DNA of 64,000 nt from Gaiellasilicea sp963806955 (GTDB taxonomy: Bacteria > Actinomycetota > Thermoleophilia > Gaiellales > Gaiellaceae). Positions 57,352-64,000 of this stretch are shown one piece after another; positions within the stretch are counted from its first letter, which is position 1; every line of letters begins with the position of its first letter. The position numbers and the translations under genes were made by a program. The notes beneath the pieces are model-generated. The model was not told where the DNA came from and searched no databases. It saw only the letters and a list, made by a program, of their open reading frames with translations. The stretch is from positions 1,426,001 to 1,490,000 of the forward strand of contig CAWDZG010000002.1 of NCBI GenBank assembly GCA_963806955.1, read 5' to 3'.

Positions 57352-58584
57352 GTGGAGCAGTTCCCCGTCCGCCGGAACACGATCCTGCTCGCTGCGACGC
57401 TGACGGCGCTCTCCGGGATGGTGCAGCTCGCCGTCGCCGTCGCGACGGTGACGCTCGTGCTCGTGACCGGGATCGAAGGGATCCTCGGGCTCGGCCCGGC
57501 GATCTTTCTCTCGGCCGGTGCGCTCGCGGCATTCCCGGCCGGCCGGCTGATGGACCGCTACGGCCGCATCCCGGTGCTCGCCGGCGGCTGCGTGGCGGGC
57601 ATCGCAGGCTGCCTGGTGACTGCACTCGGCTCGAGCCTCGAGTCCGCCGCGCTCGTCGTGCCGGGGTTCGCGCTCGTCGGTGTCGCGCAGGGAACGATCC
57701 TGCTCGCCCGCACCGCTGCGGCGGACATGTACCCGCCCGAGCGGCGCGCGCGTGGCATCTCCTACGTCCTCTTCGGCGCCCTCTTCGGCGCTGCGCTCGG
57801 CCCGCTCGTCTTCCGGCCGCTCCTGTCCGGCAAGGAGCTCGAGGCGCAGGCGCTCGTCGTTCCCTGGCTCGCCTCCGCCGCGATCATGGTCGTGGGGCTC
57901 GTGCTCGTGCTCAACGTCCGTCCCGACCCGCGCACGATCGCGCGGCAGCTGCACTTCGACGCGGGCGGCAGCCACGACGACACGTCGGAACCGCTGCGGG
58001 ACATCATCGCCCGACCGGGCGTGATCCCTGCGCTCGTCGCCGCGATCGCCAGCTTCGGCGGCATGGTCTCCGTGATGAACCTGACCGGCTACATCGTGAT
58101 CGACCAGGGCCACCACCAGGCGGACGTCTTCACCGTGATCAGCCTCCACATCGTCGGCATGTACGCGCTCGTGCTGGTGGTCGGCGCGCTGATCGACCGG
58201 GTCGGCCGACGTCCCGGCCAGATCTCGGGGCTGCTCCTGATGGCGGCGTCGACGCTCCTGCTCGGCTGGCTCGACAGCGTCCTGTGGATGTCTGTCTCGC
58301 TCTTCCTGCTCGGGCTCGGCTGGAACATCTCGTACGTTGCGGCCGTGGCGGAGCTCGCCGACCGCGCGCTGCCGGCCGAGCGAGGGAAGCTGATCGGGTT
58401 CACCGACGGGCTTTCGAGCTTCACGGCGGTGGTGCTCGTGCTCGTCGGAGGTGTCGCGTACAGCGAGTTCGGAGTGGAGGCGCTGGCGGTCTCGGCGACG
58501 CTCTTCGTCGCGCTGCCCGCGGTCTGGATTCTGGTACGATCCGCCGCCGGCGCACCCGATGTGCGCCCTTTGTCTGTGAAATGA
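57352..58584 (+). CDS. MFS transporter
   Basis: 410 residues and twelve predicted TM helices. The MFS loop 2-3 motif is GRLMDRYGRIPVLAGG, repeated in the second half as GALIDRVGRRPGQISG. Central cytosolic loop VRPDPRTIARQLHFD. Substrate unknown; drug or metabolite efflux is the usual guess. The last codons overlap the leader of rplM. Confidence 0.88.
   Translation: MEQFPVRRNTILLAATLTALSGMVQLAVAVATVTLVLVTGIEGILGLGPAIFLSAGALAAFPAGRLMDRYGRIPVLAGGCVAGIAGCLVTALGSSLESAALVVPGFALVGVAQGTILLARTAAADMYPPERRARGISYVLFGALFGAALGPLVFRPLLSGKELEAQALVVPWLASAAIMVVGLVLVLNVRPDPRTIARQLHFDAGGSHDDTSEPLRDIIARPGVIPALVAAIASFGGMVSVMNLTGYIVIDQGHHQADVFTVISLHIVGMYALVLVVGALIDRVGRRPGQISGLLLMAASTLLLGWLDSVLWMSVSLFLLGLGWNISYVAAVAELADRALPAERGKLIGFTDGLSSFTAVVLVLVGGVAYSEFGVEALAVSATLFVALPAVWILVRSAAGAPDVRPLSVK
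58535..58567 (+). promoter_or_regulatory. Candidate rplM promoter and leader hairpin inside the MFS gene end
   Basis: TGGTACGAT gives an extended -10 (TACGAT 58535-58540). It is followed by GGCGCAC/GTGCGCC (58549-58567) with a 5-nt loop and then CTTTGTCT. The hairpin sits where an L13 autoregulatory leader would, but it also lies in the MFS coding sequence, so it could be fortuitous. Confidence 0.35.
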
Positions 58585-58597
58585 CTGAGTCGGTGAA

Positions 58598-59029
58598 ATG
58601 AAGACATACAGCGCAAAACCGGGCGAGGTCTCACGCGAGTGGTACGTCGTCGACGCCGAGGGCAAGACCCTCGGGCGGCTGGCGACCCAGATCGCGGACA
58701 CGCTCCGCGGCAAGAACAAGCCGGCGTACACGCCGCACGTCGACACGGGCGACTTCGTGATCGTCGTCAACGCGGAGAAGATCCACGTCACGGGCCAGAA
58801 GCTCGACCAGAAGCTGTATCACCGGCACTCCGGCTATCCCGGCGGCCTGCGCACCCGCACGCTGCGCGAGCAGCTCGAGCGGCGGCCGACGGAGGTGCTG
58901 CGCAAGGCGGTCAAGGGCATGCTCCCGCGCAACCGGCTTGCGCGCCAGCAGATCACGAAGCTGAAGATCTACGCCGGGCCCGAGCATCCGCACGAGGCCC
59001 AGGCGCCGAAGACCTTGGAGGTCGTGTAG
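58598..59029 (+). CDS. rplM: 50S ribosomal protein L13
   Basis: 143 residues: KTYSAKPGEVSREWYVVDAE, LGRLATQIADTLRGKNKPAY, HSGYPGGLRTRTLREQLERR, AVKGMLPRNRLARQQITKLK. Early assembly protein of the large subunit. ATG 58598; stop overlaps the rpsI GTG (TAGTG). Confidence 0.97.
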   Translation: MKTYSAKPGEVSREWYVVDAEGKTLGRLATQIADTLRGKNKPAYTPHVDTGDFVIVVNAEKIHVTGQKLDQKLYHRHSGYPGGLRTRTLREQLERRPTEVLRKAVKGMLPRNRLARQQITKLKIYAGPEHPHEAQAPKTLEVV

Positions 59030-59424
59030 TGGTAGAGCAGGCCCAGTATCTCGGCACCGGCAAGCGCAAGACCTCGGTCGCGCGCGTGATCCTGCGTCCC
59101 GGCGACGGGAAGACGTGGTTCAACGGCCGCACGCTCGAGGACTACTTCCCGCGTGCGACCCACCGGACGCTCGCGCTCTCGCCGCTGAAGACCGCCGGGG
59201 TGGAGGGCACCTTCGACATTCGCGTGCGCGTGCACGGCGGCGGCCCGTCGGGTCAGGCCGGCGCGGTCCGTCATGGCATCGCCCGCGCGCTCGTCGAGGC
59301 CGATCCGGAACTGCGGATCCCGCTCAAGCGCGAGGGCTACCTCACGCGCGACGCCCGCCAGGTCGAGCGCAAGAAGGCCGGATTGCACAAGGCCCGCAAG
59401 GCCCCGCAGTTCTCGAAGCGCTAG
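59029..59424 (+). CDS. rpsI: 30S ribosomal protein S9
   Basis: 131 residues: YLGTGKRKTSVARVILRPGD, FNGRTLEDYFPRATHRTLAL, GGGPSGQAGAVRHGIARALV, and the C-terminal KKAGLHKARKAPQFSKR that reaches the P-site tRNA. GTG start sharing bases with the rplM stop, the universal rplM-rpsI pair. Confidence 0.97.
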   Translation: MVEQAQYLGTGKRKTSVARVILRPGDGKTWFNGRTLEDYFPRATHRTLALSPLKTAGVEGTFDIRVRVHGGGPSGQAGAVRHGIARALVEADPELRIPLKREGYLTRDARQVERKKAGLHKARKAPQFSKR

Positions 59425-59432
59425 CCGGCGCC

Positions 59433-60692
59433 GTGAGGCGCTATTTCGGCACGGACGGTGTCCGCGGCATTGTCGGCGAGGACCTGACGGTCGAGCTGGT
59501 CGAACGGCTCGGCAAGGCGGCGACCCTCTGGTCGGGCCGCGGCCGCGTCTTCGTCGGGCGCGACACCCGCGCCTCCGGGTACGACCTGGAGGAGGCGTTT
59601 GCCCGCGGCGTCGTCGCGGCGGGCGGCAGCGCGGTGCTCGCAGGCGTCCTGCCGACTCCGGCCGTCGCGCTGCTTGCACTCGACCTCGGCGTCGTCATCT
59701 CCGCCTCCCACAACCCGCCCGAGTACAACGGCGTCAAGTTCTTCGACCGGGAGGGCGGCAAGCTCTCCGACGCCTCCGAGGAGGAGATCGAGGCGCTGCT
59801 CGACGCACCGGAACGCGGCGGCGGCACCGTCGACCGCGTCGATGTCGCGACGAACAGCTACCTCGACCACGTGCTCGAGCGCTTCGGCACCGACCTGACG
59901 GGCCTGCGGGTCGCGGTCGACTGCGCCAACGGCGCCTACAGCGGCATCGCGCCGGAGGCGTTCGAACGGCTCGGGGCCGAGGTCACGGCGATCGGCGACC
60001 AGCCCGACGGGACGAATATCAACGAGGGCTGCGGTGCGACCGACCTGTCGCTGCTGCAGGAGACCGTGCGCACCGGGGGCCACGACCTCGGGATCGCGTT
60101 CGACGGCGACGGCGACCGGATGCTGGCGGTCGACGGCGACGGGAACGTCGTCGACGGCGACCAGATCCTGGCCGTGCTCGCGCTGCACCTCGAGGTCGAG
60201 AGCGTGGTGGTCACCGTGATGACGAACCTCGGCTTCCACCACCTGATGGAGGAACGGGGCATCCGGGTCGTGACGACGCCGGTCGGCGACCGCTACGTGC
60301 TCGAAGCGCTCCGGCGCGAGGACGCGATTCTCGGCGGCGAGCAGTCCGGCCACGTCATCTGCCTGCGCGGCCACGTCACCGGCGACGGCCTCGCTGCCGC
60401 CCTGCTCCTGTGCGCGGCGTGCGAGGGGCGGACGCTGGCCGAGGCCGCGGCCGTGATGCCGCGGTTCGCGCAGGCGAAGGAGAACGTCCGCGTCACGAGC
60501 CGCGAGGTGCCACGAGCGGCGCTCGCCGAGGCCGAGCGGCTCAACGCCGAGCTGAACGGCTCCGGCCGCGTGCTCGTCCGCGCCTCGGGCACGGAGCCCC
60601 TGATCCGGGTGCTCGGCGAGGCGGAGTCGGAGGAAAGAGCGCAGGCGCTCTGTGCTAGGATCGCCTCCCTCGTCCAGAGGGAGCTCGGCTAG
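59433..60692 (+). CDS. glmM: Phosphoglucosamine mutase
   Basis: 419 residues. Interconverts glucosamine-6-phosphate and -1-phosphate for UDP-GlcNAc. Opening RRYFGTDGVRGIVGEDLTVE, phosphoserine loop GVVISASHNPPEYNGVKFFD, metal loop AFDGDGDRMLAVDGDG, sugar loop GGEQSGHVI, phosphate-binding RASGTEPLIRV. GTG 59433, 8 nt after rpsI. Slightly shorter than the usual 445 residues but all sites are present. Followed by glmS, the preceding enzyme of the pathway. Confidence 0.95.
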   Translation: MRRYFGTDGVRGIVGEDLTVELVERLGKAATLWSGRGRVFVGRDTRASGYDLEEAFARGVVAAGGSAVLAGVLPTPAVALLALDLGVVISASHNPPEYNGVKFFDREGGKLSDASEEEIEALLDAPERGGGTVDRVDVATNSYLDHVLERFGTDLTGLRVAVDCANGAYSGIAPEAFERLGAEVTAIGDQPDGTNINEGCGATDLSLLQETVRTGGHDLGIAFDGDGDRMLAVDGDGNVVDGDQILAVLALHLEVESVVVTVMTNLGFHHLMEERGIRVVTTPVGDRYVLEALRREDAILGGEQSGHVICLRGHVTGDGLAAALLLCAACEGRTLAEAAAVMPRFAQAKENVRVTSREVPRAALAEAERLNAELNGSGRVLVRASGTEPLIRVLGEAESEERAQALCARIASLVQRELG

Positions 60693-60708
60693 CCCGCGAC
60701 GCTGCGGG
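60693..60708 (+). other. Small stem-loop between glmM and glmS
   Basis: CCCGC/GCGGG with a 6-nt loop directly after the glmM stop; an alternative pairing links GCCCG (60692-60696) with CGGGC near 60717. The 84-nt gap holds no glmS ribozyme consensus that I can recognise. A purine-rich GAAGAAGGGGG precedes the glmS ATG. Confidence 0.3.
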
Positions 60709-60776
60709 AGACGCGCCGGGCTCTTGTGCGTTCTCCGATGGATTTGCGGTTGAGCAGGCGGAAGAAGGGGGCTTGA

Positions 60777-62603
60777 ATGTGCGGGATCATCGGATACGTC
60801 GGGCCTCGTGAGTGCAAGCAGCTCCTGCTCAACGGGCTCGAGCGGCTCGAGTACCGCGGGTACGACTCCGCCGGGATCGCACTGCGCGAGCAGGACGGGC
60901 TCGAGTACGTCCGCGCCGTCGGCAATCTCCAGAACCTGAAGGAGCACGCGGGCCCGAACGGCTCGCAGGCCACGCACGGTCTCGGTCACACGCGCTGGGC
61001 CACCCACGGCAGCGTCACCGAGGCGAACGCGCACCCGTTGATTGGATGCGACGGGTCCAAGCTGTCGATCGTCCTCAACGGGATCGTGGAGAACTACCGC
61101 GAGTTGCGCGAGGGCCTGCTCGCCGACGGGCACACCTTCACCTCCGAGACCGACGCCGAGACCGTGGTGCACCTGATCGAGCGCCACTACGAGGGCGACC
61201 TCGCCGCGGCCGTTCGCCGCACGTTCACCGACCTCGAGGGGCACTTCACCTTCGTCGTCATCCACCACGACCACCCCGACCTGCTCGTCGCAGCGCGCCA
61301 CCAGACGCCGCTCGTCGTCGGCATCGGCGAGGGCGAGATGTTCCTCGCCTCGAACGCCGCCGCCTTCCTCGCCGAGACGAAGCGCGTCCAGTTCCCCGAC
61401 GACGGCGACATCGTCGTGATCACGCCCGAGGGCTCGACCTTCAGCCGGGCCGACGGCACGCCCGTCGAGCACGATCCGGTCGAGCTCGACTGGGACGACG
61501 AGGGCGCCGAGAAGGGCGGCTACGAGACGTTCATGCTCAAGGAGATCTACGAGCAGGCGGAGGCGGTTGCGGAGACGATCGGCGACCGGGTCCGGCACGG
61601 CACGCTCGTGCTCGAGGGCCTCGGCATGAGCGAGGAGGAGCTGAAGGACCTGCGCCGCATCGTGATCCTCGCCTGTGGCACCGCCTACCACGCCGGCGTC
61701 GTCGGCCGCTACGTGATCGAGGAGTGGGCGCGCGTGCCGGTCGAGCCGGACATCGCCTCCGAGTGGATCTACCGCAATCCGGTCATCGACGACCACACGC
61801 TCGTGATCGGGATCTCGCAGTCGGGCGAGACCCGCGACACGATCGAGGCGATGAAGCTCGCCCGCTCGATGGGCGCCCGGACGGTCGCGATCACGAACAT
61901 GATGGGCTCGCAGATCACGCGCGAGGTCGACTCGGTGCTCTACACGCGCTGCGGCCTCGAGGTCGGCGTCGCCGCCTCGAAGACCTTCACGGCGCAGGTG
62001 TCGCTGCTCTACCTCGTCGCGCTGAAGCTGGCGCAGATCCGCGAGACGATGCCTCCGGGCGAGATCTCGTTCATCCTCGACAAGGCCTACGAGCTGCCGG
62101 CGAAGATCAACCAGTTCCTCGACGGCGACCATCCGATCGAGGAGATCGCGCAGCGCTACTACGACAAGCCGTTCTTCCTCTACCTCGGCCGCCACATCGG
62201 CCTGCCGGTGGCGCTCGAAGGGGCGCTGAAGCTGAAGGAGATCAGCTACATCCCGACCGAGGCGTACTCCGCCGGCGAGATGAAGCACGGGCCGATCGCG
62301 CTGCTCGACGAAGACACGCCGGTCGTCGTCGTCGCGACCGACATCCACGTCTACGACAAGCTCGTCTCGAACATCCAGGAGGTGCGCGCGCGCGGCGCCC
62401 ACGTGATCGCGATCGCCACCGACGGGAACGAGGACATCCAGCACCACGCCGACGACGTCATCTACGTGCCGAAGACGCCGAACTTCCTCCAGGCGGTGCT
62501 CGCGATCATCCCGTTGCAGCTGCTCGCGTACCGGATCGCGCGCCTGCGCGGCCTGAACGTCGACCAGCCGCGCAACCTCGCGAAGACCGTCACGGTCGAA
62601 TAG
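60777..62603 (+). CDS. glmS: Glutamine-fructose-6-phosphate aminotransferase
   Basis: 608 residues. Makes glucosamine-6-phosphate. N-terminal nucleophile Cys2 (MCGIIGYVGPRECKQLLLNG) with HTRWATHGSVTEANAHP and NGIVENYRELRE. Then two SIS domains (ACGTAYHAGVVGRYVIEEWA, IGISQSGETRDTIEAMKLAR and LGRHIGLPVALEGALKLKEI). C-terminal LAKTVTVE end. ATG with a purine-rich RBS just upstream. Together with glmM and murI this window carries much of early wall-precursor synthesis. Confidence 0.97.
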   Translation: MCGIIGYVGPRECKQLLLNGLERLEYRGYDSAGIALREQDGLEYVRAVGNLQNLKEHAGPNGSQATHGLGHTRWATHGSVTEANAHPLIGCDGSKLSIVLNGIVENYRELREGLLADGHTFTSETDAETVVHLIERHYEGDLAAAVRRTFTDLEGHFTFVVIHHDHPDLLVAARHQTPLVVGIGEGEMFLASNAAAFLAETKRVQFPDDGDIVVITPEGSTFSRADGTPVEHDPVELDWDDEGAEKGGYETFMLKEIYEQAEAVAETIGDRVRHGTLVLEGLGMSEEELKDLRRIVILACGTAYHAGVVGRYVIEEWARVPVEPDIASEWIYRNPVIDDHTLVIGISQSGETRDTIEAMKLARSMGARTVAITNMMGSQITREVDSVLYTRCGLEVGVAASKTFTAQVSLLYLVALKLAQIRETMPPGEISFILDKAYELPAKINQFLDGDHPIEEIAQRYYDKPFFLYLGRHIGLPVALEGALKLKEISYIPTEAYSAGEMKHGPIALLDEDTPVVVVATDIHVYDKLVSNIQEVRARGAHVIAIATDGNEDIQHHADDVIYVPKTPNFLQAVLAIIPLQLLAYRIARLRGLNVDQPRNLAKTVTVE

Positions 62604-62608
62604 CGCGC

Positions 62609-63262
62609 CTGTCGCCCCTGCTCGCGCTGCTCGCGTTCGCCGCCTGTGGCGGCGGTGCGGAGGCTCACACTCAGGATCCCGGGCTCGTCGAGGCGGCGTC
62701 CCGCGGCGAGCTGGGTGAGGTGCGCGCGCTTCTCGCGGGCGGAAGCGACGTCGACTCCCGGGACGCCGACGGAAGGACCGCCGTCACGGCCGCGGCGTAC
62801 GCGGGTCACGCCGAGGTCGTCCGGGCTCTGGTCGAGGCCGGCGCCGACGTCGATCTCCAGGACCAGACGCGTGCGAACGCGCTGCTCTCGACCGGCGAGA
62901 CAGGGGACGAGGACGTGCTGCGGGAGGTGCTCAGGGCCGATCCGGACTTGACCCGCACGAACCGTTTCGGCGGCACCGCCCTGATCCCGGCCGCCGACCG
63001 CGGGCACGTCGGGGTCGTTCGTAGGCTGCTGGCCACGCAGATCGCTGTCGACCACGTCAACGACCTGGGCTGGACGGCGCTCCTCGAGGCGGTCATCCTC
63101 GGCGACGGCGGCCCCGCGCACCAGGAGATCGTCGAGCTCATCGTGGCCGCGGGGGCCGACGTCGAGCTCGCCGACCGGGACGGCATCACGCCACTGGAGC
63201 ACGCGCGCCGCAACGGGTACGAGGCGATCGAGCGTGTCTTGCTGGCAGCCGGGGCGCGTTAG
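62609..63262 (+). CDS. Ankyrin-repeat lipoprotein, start codon unclear
   Basis: 217 residues if begun at CTG 62609. Hydrophobic LSPLLALLAFAAC with lipobox FAAC, then about five ankyrin repeats (DVDSRDADGRTAVTAAAYAG, DVDLQDQTRANALLSTGETG, DLTRTNRFGGTALIPAADRG, VDHVNDLGWTALLEAV, DVELADRDGITPLEHARRNG). No ATG, GTG or TTG precedes the lipobox in this frame; the first GTG is inside repeat one. The start may be a rare CTG/ATA codon, or an error may hide it. Exported ankyrin proteins often protect catalase or bind peroxide-stress partners, but no partner is nearby. Confidence 0.7.
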   Translation: MSPLLALLAFAACGGGAEAHTQDPGLVEAASRGELGEVRALLAGGSDVDSRDADGRTAVTAAAYAGHAEVVRALVEAGADVDLQDQTRANALLSTGETGDEDVLREVLRADPDLTRTNRFGGTALIPAADRGHVGVVRRLLATQIAVDHVNDLGWTALLEAVILGDGGPAHQEIVELIVAAGADVELADRDGITPLEHARRNGYEAIERVLLAAGAR

Positions 63263-63456
63263 AGCAAGTCCGGGTCGTCCGGCGGATCGCGCCGCTCCAG
63301 CATGCCGTACGCCATCGCCCGCGACAGACCCAGGTAGACCAGCGCCGGCATGGCCAGCAGGAACGGGTTCAGAAAGGCGAGCGAGAGCCAGAGGAATGGC
63401 GCGGTCGAGTACGCGCTCCACCGGAGCAGGCGGTCGTCGCGAAGCCGCGCTACCAC
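63259..63456 (-). CDS. Small two-TM membrane protein
   Basis: 65 residues, GTG start. Hydrophobic core PFLWLSLAFLNPFLLAMPALVYLGLSRAM (residues about 20-48) flanked by a basic N-terminus (VARLRDDRLLRW) and an acidic C-terminus (DPPDDPDLL). Stop codon overlaps the ankyrin gene stop (TTAG). Function unknown; probably co-transcribed with the next gene. Confidence 0.55.
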   Translation of the reverse strand: MVARLRDDRLLRWSAYSTAPFLWLSLAFLNPFLLAMPALVYLGLSRAMAYGMLERRDPPDDPDLL

Positions 63457-63462
63457 GGCACG

Positions 63463-63792
<330 letters not shown>

Positions 63793-63889
63793 GCCGAGGT
63801 GGGCGCGAAGGCCGGTTCCGAAGTCTGCGGCGTTCTTCCATCATTTCCTTACATTTGAGATGCCGGACGGCCCGAGAACCTGCGGTGAC

Positions 63890-64000
63890 TCAGACGGCGT
63901 AGCCGACCTCACCGCTCTCGACCGCGACGACTCCGTCCGCCGTCTGCACGTGCAGGCGTCCGTCGGGGCCGATCGCGACCGCATCGCCCTCGATCCCGTC
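63890..64000 (-). CDS. Probable biotin-protein ligase, C-terminal end (truncated)
   Basis: 36 residues remain inside the window: GDAVAIGPDGRLHVQTADGV and VAVESGEVGYAV before TGA 63890-63892. The pattern (G-x-A-x-G-I/A-x-x-DG-x-L-x-V ... x-SGEV) is the SH3-like C-terminal domain of BirA-type ligases. The catalytic domain lies beyond the window, so the call is tentative. Confidence 0.55.
   Translation of the reverse strand, partial: DGIEGDAVAIGPDGRLHVQTADGVVAVESGEVGYAV

Noticed and set aside
60693..60776. A glmS ribozyme upstream of glmS
   Set aside because: The gap is only 84 nt and shows no ribozyme core or double-pseudoknot pattern; such ribozymes are known mainly from Firmicutes.
59421..62447. 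A 1008-codon open frame on the minus strand opposite glmM and glmS
   Set aside because: It is a mirror of two certain genes. Its composition (Arg, Asp, Val, Glu, Leu, His repeats) is typical of antisense frames in G+C-rich DNA, and it has no recognisable domain.

Overview
The window is about 70% G+C, packed with short intergenic gaps, GTG starts and 4-nt start/stop overlaps. Gene content (SigA-like sigma factor, DUF6458-type membrane protein, DEDD-exonuclease/UvrC-like fusion, HAAS/PadR pair, PimA-like glycosyltransferase) suggests an actinobacterium, most likely class Thermoleophilia (Gaiellales or Solirubrobacterales). That placement is inference from gene content. I see no rRNA, tRNA, CRISPR array, IS element or prophage.

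Layout. 0-2.6 kb: 3' end of topA and a SigA/RpoD-like sigma factor. 2.7-9.3 kb: a complete Dpp/Opp-type peptide ABC importer operon with a GIY-YIG-like protein and a GNAT enzyme at its end. 9.3-11.6 kb: a thiol/metal module: a rhodanese-CBS gene carrying an in-frame TGA, divergent from an ArsR (CmtR-like) regulator, a CPN-motif thiol protein, an NlpC/P60 hydrolase and an orphan LuxR HTH. 11.6-15.8 kb: a lower-G+C segment with a frameshifted HD-GYP gene and a MalT-like regulator, bounded by two strong hairpins. 15.9-17.7 kb: a quinone-stress pair (MhqO-like dioxygenase and MhqD-like hydrolase), the hydrolase continuing in frame into a LuxR HTH. 17.8-28.2 kb: glycosyltransferase/flippase, glycerate kinase, cyclic-nucleotide-binding protein, xseBA, proline dehydrogenase, a FabL-type reductase and hypotheticals. 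28.3-34.6 kb: a DMT transporter and tyrosine catabolism (hppD, an FAH-like protein lacking its metal ligands, hmgA) with a CDF metal transporter and a PadR/HAAS pair. 34.7-45.8 kb: housekeeping (HAD phosphatase, NlpC/P60, AlkA-type glycosylase, murI, rph, rdgB, pyrE, HU). 45.9-54 kb: DEDD/UvrC-like repair protein, pyrF, LysM, D-Ala-D-Ala carboxypeptidase, PfkB kinase, guaB, guaA. 54-57 kb: PadR-controlled MacB/FtsX-type ABC transporter. 57-64 kb: acylphosphatase, MFS transporter, rplM-rpsI-glmM-glmS, ankyrin lipoprotein, small hypotheticals and the 3' end of a probable birA.

Two features run through the whole window. First, over twenty start codons are preceded by a TANNNT -10-like hexamer ending only 6-10 nt upstream, with no room for a ribosome-binding site. 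This predicts widespread leaderless transcription, including several divergent pairs whose -10 elements overlap or nearly touch. Second, at least six otherwise intact genes carry a single-base frameshift, often in a short G/C run, and one carries an in-frame stop. That density looks more like draft-assembly error than biological decay, so single-gene oddities should be read with caution.
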